A DNA stretch of 64,000 nucleotides from Alphaproteobacteria bacterium (GCA_027485835.1 JAIXQG010000001.1:381902-445901); one strand, 5' to 3'; numbered from the stretch's first letter, positions 1 to 9,106 are shown. Notes: generated by a model from the sequence alone, not told the origin. Translations and numbers: made by a program.

Positions 1-1686
1 CAGGGTTTGCTGGATCACTTCGTTGGCGCGCTGGCGGTCGTCGATGCGGCCGTTCTGGAAGACGGCTTCCAGAGCCTGCGTGGTTTTGGCGACGCCTTCC
101 TTCAGGATATCGGCTTGGATCACTTCGTCCATCAGGCCGCGGGTAGTCATGCTGATTTCACCCAGCCATTCGCCGGTAGTGGTGCGGATGGCCAGTGCGG
201 CGACCACGACACCGTCGTACGATAGTTTGCGGCGCTCTTTCAGGATCAGCGGATCGTTTTCGAGGATGTTGAGACCATCGACATAGTTAAAGCCGTAGGG
301 GTAGCTGTGCTTGGTGATGTACGGGCGGAACGGCTTCGGTTGCTTGGCTTCCTTAGCGTCCTTGCCTTCTTCCGCGATAAAGTCCTTCGGTTGCTGTACA
401 GGCTCGGCCAGCACCAGCTTATGGCCGTTCTTCAGCATGACCGGCGTGTAGCCTTCGGCACGGGCAAGGTCGGCGTGGCCCTTGAACATGGAGGGTTCGC
501 CGTGCACGGGAATCACGAAGGTCGGGTTGAGCAGCTTATACATGCGCTTTACATCCGGTGCACCGGGGTGGCCAGAGACGTGGGTCTTCTTGTCGGTGAT
601 TTCGGAAATGATGTTGGCGTTGAGAAGGCTGAAACCGTTGATGACGGCGAGAATGCCCTTTTCGTTACCGGGGATCATTTTCGAGGACATGATGACGGTG
701 TCGCCTTGACGGATTTTGAGGCCGCGGACATCGGCACCTTGGCTGAGGCGGGTAAGGCTGGAAGCCGGTTCGCCCTGCGTGCCGCTGGCGAAGACGAAGA
801 CCTTCTCGGCGGGCAGGCCAGCGGCTTCTTCGGCGTCGATCACCCAGTTGTTCAGCTCCTTCGGCCAGTAGCCCAGCGCCTTGCTGTGGGCGATGAACTT
901 GTTAATGGTGCGGCCGAGGAAGCAGACTTTACGGCCTTGCTTGGCAGCGACCTTGGCGACTTCGAACGTGCGGCCGAAGTGCGAGGCGAAGGCAGCGAAG
1001 AAGACGCGGCCTTTGGCTTCGGTCAGGAGCTTGGTGAGGTGCTCGATCACCGGAGCTTCGGAGCCGGTGGAGTTCGGGTTCAGCACGTTAGTGCTGTCGC
1101 CGAAGACGGCGAGCACGCCTTCCTTACCGATTTCGGCAAGGCGGACTTCGTCGGTGACTTGGCCGAACGGGGCAGCGTCGTCGAATTTGTAGTCTCCGGT
1201 ATGCACAATGGTGCCGTATTTGGTACGGATGGCGAGCGCGAAGGCTTCCGGCACGCTGTGGGAGACGGGAACGTACTCTACGCTGAAGTGACCGGCTTGG
1301 TATTGCTCACGCGTCGTGATGGTTTTGAGCTGGCCTTTTTTGGGTTGGATGCCAAGCTCTTGCAGCTTGCCGTTAATGACCATTTGGCTGAGCGGGCTGG
1401 CGTAGACCGGGGCACCGGCAAAATCATCCCACATGTAACCAACGCCACCGATGTGGTCTTCGTGGGCGTGGGTGATGAAGACGCCCTTGATGCTCTTGGC
1501 GTGCTCACGCAAAAAGCGGGTGTCGGGCATCACAACATCGGTACCCGGCTCGTTTTCGCCCGGGAAGCTGATGCCGGCGTCGACCACGATCAGGTCGCCG
1601 TCGCAGTCGTAGACCATCATGTTGGTACCGATGATACCGACGCCGCCGAGCGGCAAAGCTGCCAAGTGCTTTTGTTTGTTAGACAT
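1..1686 (-). CDS. rnj: Ribonuclease J, 3' end cut by the window edge
   Basis: Metallo-beta-lactamase/beta-CASP ribonuclease of the RNase J family, acting in mRNA decay and rRNA maturation. The reading frame is open to the first base of the window, so 562 codons are present and the C-terminus is missing. The metal-binding HxHxDH motif reads THAHEDH at residues 72-78, and an HTGDYKFDD segment follows near residue 170. The start ATG (1684-1686) gives MSNKQKHLAALPLGG; an AAAGAG stretch lies upstream. RNase J downstream of nuoN-birA is a familiar alphaproteobacterial order, but the coaX gene often found between birA and rnj is absent. A short hairpin (CCCACA/TGTGGG, about 1706-1719) lies in the probable leader. 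Confidence 0.93.
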   Translation of the reverse strand, partial: MSNKQKHLAALPLGGVGIIGTNMMVYDCDGDLIVVDAGISFPGENEPGTDVVMPDTRFLREHAKSIKGVFITHAHEDHIGGVGYMWDDFAGAPVYASPLSQMVINGKLQELGIQPKKGQLKTITTREQYQAGHFSVEYVPVSHSVPEAFALAIRTKYGTIVHTGDYKFDDAAPFGQVTDEVRLAEIGKEGVLAVFGDSTNVLNPNSTGSEAPVIEHLTKLLTEAKGRVFFAAFASHFGRTFEVAKVAAKQGRKVCFLGRTINKFIAHSKALGYWPKELNNWVIDAEEAAGLPAEKVFVFASGTQGEPASSLTRLSQGADVRGLKIRQGDTVIMSSKMIPGNEKGILAVINGFSLLNANIISEITDKKTHVSGHPGAPDVKRMYKLLNPTFVIPVHGEPSMFKGHADLARAEGYTPVMLKNGHKLVLAEPVQQPKDFIAEEGKDAKEAKQPKPFRPYITKHSYPYGFNYVDGLNILENDPLILKERRKLSYDGVVVAALAIRTTTGEWLGEISMTTRGLMDEVIQADILKEGVAKTTQALEAVFQNGRIDDRQRANEVIQQTL

Positions 1687-1842
1687 TACTATACTCTTTC
1701 GTCTCCCACATCTGTGGGGCCGCGGCATCCAGCTTTGCCTTTGCCATAGATACGCAAAAGACTCTTACCCGCCAGATACGGGGCGCGCGGCGCGCTTCGG
1801 TGCGATAATATTGGGTGGGCGGACTTCGACGGATTACTTACA

Positions 1843-2553
1843 TTACCGCTTGTCGAAAATTTCTCCGCTGTGGATGACGTGCACCGTGCCGTCTTCTGCC
1901 ACCAGTTCGAGGTGCCCGTCTTTGGTAAGGCTACGGGCGTAGCCGGTAAGTTCGTGGGGTTGGCCGCGTTGCCAAACGATGGTTTGGCCAAGGGTGACGC
2001 AGCGCTGGACATAGGTTTCGCTTAAAGCCGTTGTCCAACCTTGCTTTGCATATAGGGTAAGCATCGGCTCCATGCAAGCCCAAATTGATTTGGCGAGGTT
2101 TTCTGGCGAAATGTCTGTGTTTAAAAACGCACCTTGGAAGGATTCCGGCACGTTTTGGGGCGGGCGGATATTGAGGCCGATGCCGACAAGGCTCACCTCC
2201 TGCCCGCCTGCGGTAATGTTTTCGCAGAGGATTCCGGCCGCTTTTTGGCCGTTGAGCAGAAGATCGTTTGGCCACTTAAGGGCTAAGTTTTGGCTGCCGA
2301 TAAGGGGTTGCACGGCATCGTACAGTGCAAGTGCCACCAAAAGTGGGAAATGCGGGCCGACCTGCGGGCGGATGATGAAGGTGGCGGCGTGGCCATAGGG
2401 GGCGTCGAAGGTTATCCACGGCCGGTTATGGCGGCCACGGCCAGCGGTTTGCGCGTCGGTCAGCACAATGGTGGTGGTTGTATCGCCTTGTTCAAGGCGT
2501 TGGCGGGCGACATCCATGGTGGACGTCGCACTGGCCAAATGCAGAAGGGTCAT
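1843..2553 (-). CDS. birA: Biotin--[acetyl-CoA-carboxylase] ligase BirA (catalytic form, no HTH)
   Basis: Adenylates biotin and transfers it to the lysine of biotin carboxyl carrier protein. The class II BPL fold is shown by GRGRHNRPW at about residues 38-46 (family consensus GRGRxGRxW, here with N for the second-loop G) and KWPNDLLL with the following KAAGIL segment. At 236 residues it lacks the N-terminal repressor HTH of E. coli BirA, so it should be purely enzymatic. I chose ATG 2553 over a GTG two codons upstream because AGGGG lies 5-6 bases before it. That Shine-Dalgarno is embedded in a GGGCAGGGG motif directly behind the nuoN stop codon. It is probably co-transcribed with nuo. Confidence 0.9.
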   Translation of the reverse strand: MTLLHLASATSTMDVARQRLEQGDTTTTIVLTDAQTAGRGRHNRPWITFDAPYGHAATFIIRPQVGPHFPLLVALALYDAVQPLIGSQNLALKWPNDLLLNGQKAAGILCENITAGGQEVSLVGIGLNIRPPQNVPESFQGAFLNTDISPENLAKSIWACMEPMLTLYAKQGWTTALSETYVQRCVTLGQTIVWQRGQPHELTGYARSLTKDGHLELVAEDGTVHVIHSGEIFDKR

Positions 2554-2566
2554 TAACACCCCTGCC

Positions 2567-4012
2567 CTAGAAAATCGCCGTGGCGGCAGCTAGGGTGAGA
2601 TTGCCCAGCATGTTTGGGAAAATACCGAGGATGAGCGTGGCGATGCAGCTGACGAACATGACGATATTCAGGCCCTGCGGGATTTTGGGCGTGGGCGTGA
2701 GGGTGTCGGGAGTGTCGAAGACCATCACCTTAATGAGCCAGAGGCTGTAGAAAAGGGCGAGGACGCTGGACAGCACACCGGCGATGGCGAGCGGCACGAG
2801 GCCTGCCTGCACGGCAGCAGTGAAGACCGCAAACTTGGCCATAAAGCCTGCCAGCGGCGGAATACCGGCTAAGCTGAACAACAGCAGCAGGAAGGTGGCG
2901 GCTAGGCCCTTGTTGCGGGTGGCGAGGCCTTTGAGGTCATTCACGGTTTGCGCACCAGACGCCATGAGGGCGGCGAAAAGACCGAGTGTGGTGAAGGCGT
3001 AGATACCGAGGTACAGCAGCGCACCAGAGGCCCCTTGCGGGTTGGCGGCGACGATGCCGACCATGATGAAACCGATGTTGGCGATAGTGGAGAAGGCCAG
3101 CAAGCGCTTCAGGTTGGTTTGCACGATGGCGAGCGAGGCGCCTACCAGCATGGAGGCGATGGCCAGCCAGCCGAGAGCGGGTTGCCAGTAGCCTTCGAGA
3201 GAATCGAACGGACCAGCCAGCAAGCGGATAAGCAGCGCAACAGCTGCGATTTTAGGGAGCGACCCCATGATGGCGGTGACGGGAGTTGGGGCGCCTTCGT
3301 AGACGTCCGGTGTCCACATATGGAACGGGGCGACGGAGAGCTTGAAGAGGCTGGCGACGAGAATGAGCGTGGTGCCGACCAGCAGCATGGGAGCCGCCTC
3401 ACCGGTGGCAGCGGCGTTGTTCAGAGCGGTGAAGACACCGGTAAAGCTAAGAGTGCCAAGGCCAGCATAAATCAGCGAGATACCGTAGAGCATGAGGCCC
3501 GAGGCCATGCTGCCGAGAACGTAGTACTTGAGCCCGGCTTCGGAGCTTTTGGCGTCATCCCGCAAGAAGGCGGTGAGGATGTAGATGGGGAAGGACATGA
3601 GTTCTAGTGCCACATACAGCGTAAGCAGGTGGGCGGAGGTGATGAGCGCGACCATACCGGCGAGTGCGAGGACGACCAGCACATACACTTCCGGCTTATA
3701 AGCTTTGGCGGCTTTGAAGTAGTTTTCGATTAACGGCAGGCACAGCAGCGCGATACCCAACAGAATGAGGGTGGCGATATTGGTGAAGGGCGAGACCTGC
3801 ATGAGGTGGCCCCCTGCCCCGCCGTCGATAGCAAACACAGGCCCGCTGACCGGTTGCAGCAGCGGTTGGACCATGGCGGCCAGAATCACCACGGCGGCAC
3901 CGATGCCGGTGAGGCGCGCGTTGTTGCTGAACGCGCCAAGCATCAGCAGGAACAGGCTACCGATACCGAGAACCAGCAGCGGTGTGGTGAGGAGGATGTC
4001 GAGGTGGGTCAT
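2567..4012 (-). CDS. nuoN: NADH-quinone oxidoreductase subunit N
   Basis: Antiporter-like proton-pumping subunit of the membrane arm of complex I, 481 residues with about 14 hydrophobic segments. Recognisable family features are the LYVALELMSFPIYIL helix with the conserved Glu near residue 135, a conserved lysine helix (LFKLSVAPFHMWTPDVYEG, near residue 235), and the helix SLAGIPPLAGFMAKF near residue 390. The start MTHLDILL is followed at once by a membrane segment. It is the last nuo gene: 18 bases separate it from nuoM, and birA starts 13 bases after its stop. Confidence 0.96.
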   Translation of the reverse strand: MTHLDILLTTPLLVLGIGSLFLLMLGAFSNNARLTGIGAAVVILAAMVQPLLQPVSGPVFAIDGGAGGHLMQVSPFTNIATLILLGIALLCLPLIENYFKAAKAYKPEVYVLVVLALAGMVALITSAHLLTLYVALELMSFPIYILTAFLRDDAKSSEAGLKYYVLGSMASGLMLYGISLIYAGLGTLSFTGVFTALNNAAATGEAAPMLLVGTTLILVASLFKLSVAPFHMWTPDVYEGAPTPVTAIMGSLPKIAAVALLIRLLAGPFDSLEGYWQPALGWLAIASMLVGASLAIVQTNLKRLLAFSTIANIGFIMVGIVAANPQGASGALLYLGIYAFTTLGLFAALMASGAQTVNDLKGLATRNKGLAATFLLLLFSLAGIPPLAGFMAKFAVFTAAVQAGLVPLAIAGVLSSVLALFYSLWLIKVMVFDTPDTLTPTPKIPQGLNIVMFVSCIATLILGIFPNMLGNLTLAAATAIF

Positions 4013-4030
4013 GGTGTTCGCTTCTTATAC

Positions 4031-5662
4031 TTAGTGGGCGGAAGTTGTCGGAGTAACGGGAACCGTGGCTGATACGATTGTTCCGGAAATGGTCTCCAGT
4101 GCCAGCGTTTCCGTTACGATCGGGGTGGAGAGCTGCTCGGTTTCCGGCATGATTTGCGGGATGCCCGGTTGGTGGGCTATCTGCGCCTTAAGGGCCGGAA
4201 GGTACTCGGCCGAAATAGCTTGTACCGGCTGTTGCCACAGGTTTTGTGCGAGCGAGGGCATGACACCCAGCAGCGGGATAAGTGCCAGCAGCGGCAGGAA
4301 GGTGAGCCATTCGCGGCAGGTGAGGTCTTTGAGTTCGGCAGTATGATGCAGCACGGTTTCCGAGGCGTCGCCGTAGAATATTCCGCGATAGAGGTGCAGC
4401 ATGTAAAGCGCGCCGAAGACCACGCCGGTGGTGGCGATTGCGGTGTAGATGGGTGCAGTGGGCCAGCTGCCGAGCAGTGCGAGGAATTCTCCGACAAAGC
4501 TATTGGTACCCGGCAGGGCGACGGCGGCGAGCGTGAGGATCATCATCACAAACGCATAGGCGGGCATGATTTTGGCGAGCGCGCCAAAGTTGGCGAGCTG
4601 GCGGGTGTGCAGGCGTTCGTAAATCACACCTACCCCCAAGAACAAGCCTGCGGACACGATACCGTGGTTGAGCATAACCAGCAGGCTGCCGTGCAGGCCG
4701 GTGACTGTGCCGGAGAAGGCAGCCAGCGTGACAAAGCCCATGTGGGAGACCGAGCTGTAGGCGATCATCTTTTTAATATCGGTTTGGACATACGCAATGA
4801 ACGCGGCGTAGACCACGGCGATGGCCGAGAGGGTGAAGACCATCGGCGCGAAGTAGGCGGAGCCTTCGGGGAACATCGGTAAACAAAAGCGCAGGAAACC
4901 GTAGGCACCCATTTTGAGCAGCACGCCTGCCAGAATGACCGAACCGGCGGTGGGGGCTTGCACGTGGGCATCCGGCAGCCATGTGTGGAACGGGAACATG
5001 GGCACCTTGACCGCAAAGGCGGCGAAGAACGCGAGGAACAGCCACTTTTGCGCGCCGAGCGGGAGGACGGTGTTTTGCCAGACCTCGAGGCTAAAGCTGC
5101 CGGTGACGTTGTAGAGCCAGAGGCCCGCGATGAGCATCAGCACCGAGCCCACAAAGGTATAGAGGAAGAATTTGAGTGCGGCGTAGACGCGGTTTTCGCC
5201 TCCCCACAGGCCGATGAGCAGGAACATCGGGATGAGCATGGCTTCCCAGAACAGATAGAAGAGAATGAAGTCTTGGGCGCTGAAAACGCCGATGACGAAG
5301 GCTTCTAGGGCCAAAAACGCCGCGAAGAAGCCTTGCGGGTTTTTCTGTACGTGCCAGCTGGCGATGAGGCAGAGCGGCGTGAGGAGTGCGGTCAGGCCTA
5401 TAAGCGGGAGCGCGAGGCCGTCTATCCCCAGTGTATAACGGATATTGAAAGCGGGGAGCCATGTGTGACTTTCGGTAAACTGCAAACCGGCGAGTGCAGA
5501 ATTGAACTGCAGGAACAGCGGCACGCACAGCGCCAGCGGGATAAGGCTGAGGCCGAGGGCTACCTGCTTCGTGTAGCGCGCGGGCGTGATGTACGTGATG
5601 AACGCGGAAACCAGCGGCAGGAAGATGAGGAGGGAAAGCATGTTGGAGGTGAGGAGCGACAT
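4031..5662 (-). CDS. nuoM: NADH-quinone oxidoreductase subunit M
   Basis: Antiporter-like proton-pumping subunit of complex I, 543 residues, slightly longer than the usual 490-510 because of a C-terminal tail of about 50 residues rich in Thr, Glu and Pro (ending VTPTTSAH). Conserved features are YLFWEAMLIPMFLLIGLWGG with the essential Glu near residue 140, KVPMFPFHTWLPDAHVQAPT with the conserved Lys near residue 220, and SVSHMGFV near residue 305. The tail is hydrophilic and unlike anything I recognise. It lies between nuoL and nuoN in the operon with short spacers. Confidence 0.95.
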   Translation of the reverse strand: MSLLTSNMLSLLIFLPLVSAFITYITPARYTKQVALGLSLIPLALCVPLFLQFNSALAGLQFTESHTWLPAFNIRYTLGIDGLALPLIGLTALLTPLCLIASWHVQKNPQGFFAAFLALEAFVIGVFSAQDFILFYLFWEAMLIPMFLLIGLWGGENRVYAALKFFLYTFVGSVLMLIAGLWLYNVTGSFSLEVWQNTVLPLGAQKWLFLAFFAAFAVKVPMFPFHTWLPDAHVQAPTAGSVILAGVLLKMGAYGFLRFCLPMFPEGSAYFAPMVFTLSAIAVVYAAFIAYVQTDIKKMIAYSSVSHMGFVTLAAFSGTVTGLHGSLLVMLNHGIVSAGLFLGVGVIYERLHTRQLANFGALAKIMPAYAFVMMILTLAAVALPGTNSFVGEFLALLGSWPTAPIYTAIATTGVVFGALYMLHLYRGIFYGDASETVLHHTAELKDLTCREWLTFLPLLALIPLLGVMPSLAQNLWQQPVQAISAEYLPALKAQIAHQPGIPQIMPETEQLSTPIVTETLALETISGTIVSATVPVTPTTSAH

Positions 5663-5677
5663 GGGGGTTTCTAACTA

Positions 5678-7750
5678 TTACATCGTTTTCCAGAGCAGGT
5701 AGCCGAGGCCGAGGGTGAGTGCCAGTAGCATGGCGTAGGCATAGTGGTAGACGTAGCCGGTTTGGGCACCGCGCAGCCATTGGCCGAAATCGCGTACCGT
5801 GGCGGCGCCGCCGTTGAGAAGGCCATCGATCCCCTTCTTATCGCCCCACTCGGCAAAGAAGCGGGCGACGCTGGCGGTTGGGTTGACCCAGAGAACTTGG
5901 TAGATTTCGTCGATGTACCATTTGTTCAGGCTGATGGCGTACGGAATCGGCAACAGTTGCGAAATACGCTTGGGAATGCCGCGGTACTCGGCGAACAGGT
6001 AGAACGCCAAGGTGATGCCCGAAATGGCCAGAATGAGCGGTAGCTTTTTGAAGAATTCCGGAATGTGGTGGGCGTCGTGCAGGGCGCTGTGGGCGTGGTG
6101 AATCACGATGGAGCCATCCCACCATTCCAAAGTGCCCATATTATGCAGCAGCCAGCCGGAGAGCACCGCGCCGAACGCGAGTGGCAGCATGGGGACGAGC
6201 ATGATCCATGGCGACTCGTGCGGAGTGTGGTGATGATCGTCGTGGTGGGCTTCTTTTTTGGATTTTGCCTTGGTCGGTTTGGCGTGAGCCTCATCGACCT
6301 TCGGTTTGTTGTGGAAGCTCATGAAGATAATACGGAAGCCGTAGATAGCCGTGAGCATGGCCGCGAGCGTACCGATGGCGTAGAGCGGGAGGCCCCAGCC
6401 GCCGGGGGCGGCGAAGGCGGATTCCAGCACAAGGTCCTTACTGAAGTATCCGGCAAAGGGCGGGATGCCGGCGAGCGCGAGAGAGCCCAGCCACATGAGG
6501 CCATAGGTGATGGGCAAGACTTTACGCAGCACGTAGCCGGATTTGGCGTAGTTGAAGATGTTTTGCTCGTGGTGCATGCCGTGAATGACCGAACCCGCGC
6601 CAAGGAACAGCAGCGCCTTGAAGAACGCGTGGGTGGTGAGGTGGAACATGGCGGCGGGGTAAGCCGAGACACCAATGGCGAAGAACATGTAGCCCAGCTG
6701 CGAGCAGGTGGAATAGGCGATGACGCGCTTGATATCGGTTTGCGTAAGACCCACCGTGGCGGCAAAAATGGCAGTGATGGCACCGACGTAGCCGACGATG
6801 TGGAGCACTTGGGGGGCGGCCTCGTACAACGGCGACATGCGGCAGAGCAGGAACACGCCTGCGGTGACCATGGTGGCGGCGTGAATAAGGGCGGATACGG
6901 GTGTGGGGCCTTCCATGGCATCTGGCAGCCAGGTGTGCAGGCCGAACTGGGCGGACTTACCCATGGCGCCGATGAAGAGGAACAGCGCGATGAAGCTGAT
7001 GGCGTAGCTGTTGGTGGCGGAGACCGCATCGACCTTCGCGAAGATTTCGGAATAGGTAAGCGTGCCGAAGGTGGCGGCGAGAGCGAACAGGCCGACGAGC
7101 ATGGCGGCATCTGCCACGCGGTTGACGATGAAGGCCTTGATGGCGGCGGCGTTGGCAGAAGCCTTATGGAACCAGAAGCCAATAAGCAGGTAGGAACAAA
7201 CCCCCACCCCTTCCCAGCCGAGGAACATTTGGACCAAGTTGGGGGCGGTGACCAGCATGAGCATGGCGAAGGTAAAGGCCGACAGGTAGATGAAGAAGCG
7301 GCGCTTGGAGGCGTCTTCCGCCATGTAACCCCAGCTATACACGTGCACACAGGCCGAAACCGAGGTGACGACGATGAGCATGGTGGCGGAGAGTTTGTCG
7401 AGCATCGTGCCGAACGTGACCGCCCACGGGCCCGCGCTGAACCATGTGAACCAGTGGGTGGTGACGGGCTCGGCCGTGCCATTATTCAGGCCGATGAAGA
7501 GTGTCCAACTGATAACCGTGGCGGCAAGCACGCTGCCGGTGGTGAGGCTCATGGCCACATAGTGGGCCCATTTGGAGGAAGCAGTGGGCGCTTCCGGTGC
7601 ATGGTCGTCGTGGCCATGGTGGTCATCGTGGCCGTGGGCCAGCTCGGCCTTAAGAGTTGGCCAGATGAGGAAGGTGAGCGCCCCGAGCAGAGCCCCGATA
7701 GCGGGGAGCAGGACGGCCAGAGTAGTCAATTGAGGGACGAGAGCTTGCAT
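5678..7750 (-). CDS. nuoL: NADH-quinone oxidoreductase subunit L
   Basis: Distal proton-pumping subunit of complex I with the long lateral amphipathic helix at its C-terminus; 690 residues, a little above the usual 610-660. Conserved features: FLGWEGVGVCSYLLIGFW around residues 177-194 (essential Glu 180), MGKSAQFGLHTWLPDAMEGPTPVSALIH around 263-290. Two histidine-rich hydrophilic inserts are unusual: residues 39-50 (HGHDDHHGHDDH) and about 488-511 (lysine-rich, then HHDDHHHTPH). The start at 7750 is preceded by a G-rich ribosome-binding site (GACCCCCC on this strand is flanked by AAGAAGA). Confidence 0.95.
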   Translation of the reverse strand: MQALVPQLTTLAVLLPAIGALLGALTFLIWPTLKAELAHGHDDHHGHDDHAPEAPTASSKWAHYVAMSLTTGSVLAATVISWTLFIGLNNGTAEPVTTHWFTWFSAGPWAVTFGTMLDKLSATMLIVVTSVSACVHVYSWGYMAEDASKRRFFIYLSAFTFAMLMLVTAPNLVQMFLGWEGVGVCSYLLIGFWFHKASANAAAIKAFIVNRVADAAMLVGLFALAATFGTLTYSEIFAKVDAVSATNSYAISFIALFLFIGAMGKSAQFGLHTWLPDAMEGPTPVSALIHAATMVTAGVFLLCRMSPLYEAAPQVLHIVGYVGAITAIFAATVGLTQTDIKRVIAYSTCSQLGYMFFAIGVSAYPAAMFHLTTHAFFKALLFLGAGSVIHGMHHEQNIFNYAKSGYVLRKVLPITYGLMWLGSLALAGIPPFAGYFSKDLVLESAFAAPGGWGLPLYAIGTLAAMLTAIYGFRIIFMSFHNKPKVDEAHAKPTKAKSKKEAHHDDHHHTPHESPWIMLVPMLPLAFGAVLSGWLLHNMGTLEWWDGSIVIHHAHSALHDAHHIPEFFKKLPLILAISGITLAFYLFAEYRGIPKRISQLLPIPYAISLNKWYIDEIYQVLWVNPTASVARFFAEWGDKKGIDGLLNGGAATVRDFGQWLRGAQTGYVYHYAYAMLLALTLGLGYLLWKTM

Positions 7751-7779
7751 GGGGGGTCTTCTTGCTTATCGGGTAATTC

Positions 7780-8247
7780 TTATTGGGCCGTCACGGGTTG
7801 GTAATTCACTTCCGTGCCGCTGACAACCGTGGTGCTTACAGGTTGCGCGGCGGGGGGTGCCGGTGGCGCCACAGGTTGAGTGCCGCTGATGAGGCTGGCG
7901 GCGTAGACATTCAGCACGCGCGCATCGGGGTTATTTTTACAGAGTTCCAATACCTTTTTCACGGCGGGCTCTATTCCTTCCCGCTCCATTTCGGTTTGGC
8001 GTTCTTCGGTTTTTCCGTCATCCGGCACCACGCCGTAGGCCATGGCGGCGATGGCGAGCGGTGCGAATTTGTCGGTTTCCGGGTGCTCAAGGTCATACAC
8101 AAACTGGCGGCAGGTGTAGTTGTCGGCCCCTGCCAAGTAACGGTTGGCAGTTTTCACGCCCTGATACACCCCCACACTGCAAAACGCCAAGGAGGCCGCG
8201 ATGGTCAGCAGACAAAACGCGCCAAGGTATTTGAGGAATTGCAGCAT
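7780..8247 (-). CDS. HdeA-like exported or membrane-anchored small protein
   Basis: 155 residues. An N-terminal hydrophobic segment (about residues 5-25, LKYLGAFCLLTIAASLAFCSVGVY) is a signal anchor or signal peptide. The mature part shows the HdeA/HdeB-type pattern: YTCRQFVYDL near residue 44, an alanine-rich helix with a Gly-Tyr-like AMAYG, then LCKNNPDARVLNVYA about 60 residues after the first Cys, giving one probable disulfide. The tail is Pro/Ala/Val/Thr-rich. It sits between nuoL and an apparent paralogue (8266-8784). HdeA-type proteins are periplasmic acid-stress chaperones; that role here is inference from the Cys pattern only. It lies within the nuo operon, 29 bases before nuoL. Confidence 0.7.
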   Translation of the reverse strand: MLQFLKYLGAFCLLTIAASLAFCSVGVYQGVKTANRYLAGADNYTCRQFVYDLEHPETDKFAPLAIAAMAYGVVPDDGKTEERQTEMEREGIEPAVKKVLELCKNNPDARVLNVYAASLISGTQPVAPPAPPAAQPVSTTVVSGTEVNYQPVTAQ

Positions 8248-8265
8248 GGGGTCAGGTCTCCGTTG

Positions 8266-8784
8266 TTACAGGTTGCCGAGTTTGCATTCCGCAGCAGGCA
8301 GTTTGCCGGCCACGCAGTTTTGAATGTGGGCCTTGACCGGTTGCATGCCGGCTTCGTTAGCAACGGCGCGGCCCATGCGGATGTTGCCGTAGGCTTCACG
8401 AGCCTCAGGCGACTGACCATTCGGGTAGGTCATCATGCTGCCCAAACGGACGCTGGTCGGGGTTTCTTGTACCGCGGTGTAGTGGATGGTGGCGTCCGGG
8501 TTCACGCGGCAAGCGGCGGCTTGGTAGTTGACGACGTTGCTTATGAATTCCGGCAATTGGTCGCGGCTAATGCGCTTAGGAAGCTCGGTTTTGTAGGTGA
8601 CCATGTTGACCTTGTAGAAGCGCAGCAGGTCGGCGTCGGTAACGGTTCGGGTTGGGCTGGAGAGCGCGGCGCGGGCCTTGTTGTACTCTGAGCACGTATA
8701 AGGCTTGGCGTTGGTGGGTACCGAGGCACAGCCGGTGACGACGAGTGCGGCGGCGAGGCCGAGGACGATGCGAGTGGTGTTCAT
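8266..8784 (-). CDS. Lipoprotein with HdeA-like cysteine pattern
   Basis: 172 residues from ATG 8784 (chosen because it avoids overlap with cutA and gives a clean signal peptide). MNTTRIVLGLAAALVVTGC ends in a VTGC lipobox, so Cys19 is probably lipidated and the protein membrane-anchored in the periplasm. The mature region has PYTCSEYNKA and later AACRVNPDATIHYT, the same TC...C-x-x-NPDA spacing style as the neighbouring 155-residue protein, suggesting a diverged pair. Downstream residues 110-172 are unlike known domains and contain one further Cys pair (NCVAGKLPAAEC). No function is assigned with certainty. It is located in the nuo operon between cutA and the 155-residue gene. Confidence 0.7.
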   Translation of the reverse strand: MNTTRIVLGLAAALVVTGCASVPTNAKPYTCSEYNKARAALSSPTRTVTDADLLRFYKVNMVTYKTELPKRISRDQLPEFISNVVNYQAAACRVNPDATIHYTAVQETPTSVRLGSMMTYPNGQSPEAREAYGNIRMGRAVANEAGMQPVKAHIQNCVAGKLPAAECKLGNL

Positions 8785-8788
8785 ATTT

Positions 8789-9106
8789 TTAGTTCCCTTG
8801 TTGTGTCGATTCATCGATCCATGCGAGGTACTCCGGCAGGCCGGAGGTGATGTCGCAGGCGACTATTTGGGGGATATCGTAGGTGTGAACCTCGCGAATT
8901 TTGGCAGTAAGCGCGGGCACCAAAGCGCTACGCGTTTTAAAGGTAAGGCGGTACTCGTCTTCCTGTTCCAGTTTGCCTTCCCAGACATAATGGCTCACGA
9001 CATCATCCACCTGCACGCAGGCGGCGAGTTTGTGGGTGAGCGCCGCTTCGATCAGCGCGTCGCGGTCGGTCAGGGTTTTGCAGGTGGTGAATACGATGGC
9101 GTACAT
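8789..9106 (-). CDS. cutA: CutA-family divalent-cation tolerance protein
   Basis: 105 residues, the normal length of the trimeric CutA1 family. Family features visible: FTTC near residue 7, LAACVQVDDVVSHYVWEGKLEQEDEYRLTFKT in the middle, and the C-terminal YDIPQIVACDITSGLPEYLAWI segment. CutA was named for copper tolerance in E. coli, but its biochemical role is unsettled. It lies 10 bases behind nuoK, so it should be co-transcribed with complex I genes; whether this is functional or simply a passenger is unknown. Confidence 0.9.
   Translation of the reverse strand: MYAIVFTTCKTLTDRDALIEAALTHKLAACVQVDDVVSHYVWEGKLEQEDEYRLTFKTRSALVPALTAKIREVHTYDIPQIVACDITSGLPEYLAWIDESTQQGN

Noticed and set aside
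307..1749. A 480-codon plus-strand frame opposite rnj
   Set aside because: Antisense to an intact RNase J frame with its HxHxDH motif; no domain in the plus-strand product.
1689..2012. A minus-strand 107-codon frame overlapping birA and the rnj leader
   Set aside because: Out of frame with birA, poor composition, no ribosome-binding site; would cover the rnj promoter region.
6065..7804. A 579-codon plus-strand frame opposite nuoL
   Set aside because: Exact shadow of nuoL; Gly/His/Glu-rich composition mirrors the nuoL codons, no ribosome-binding site.
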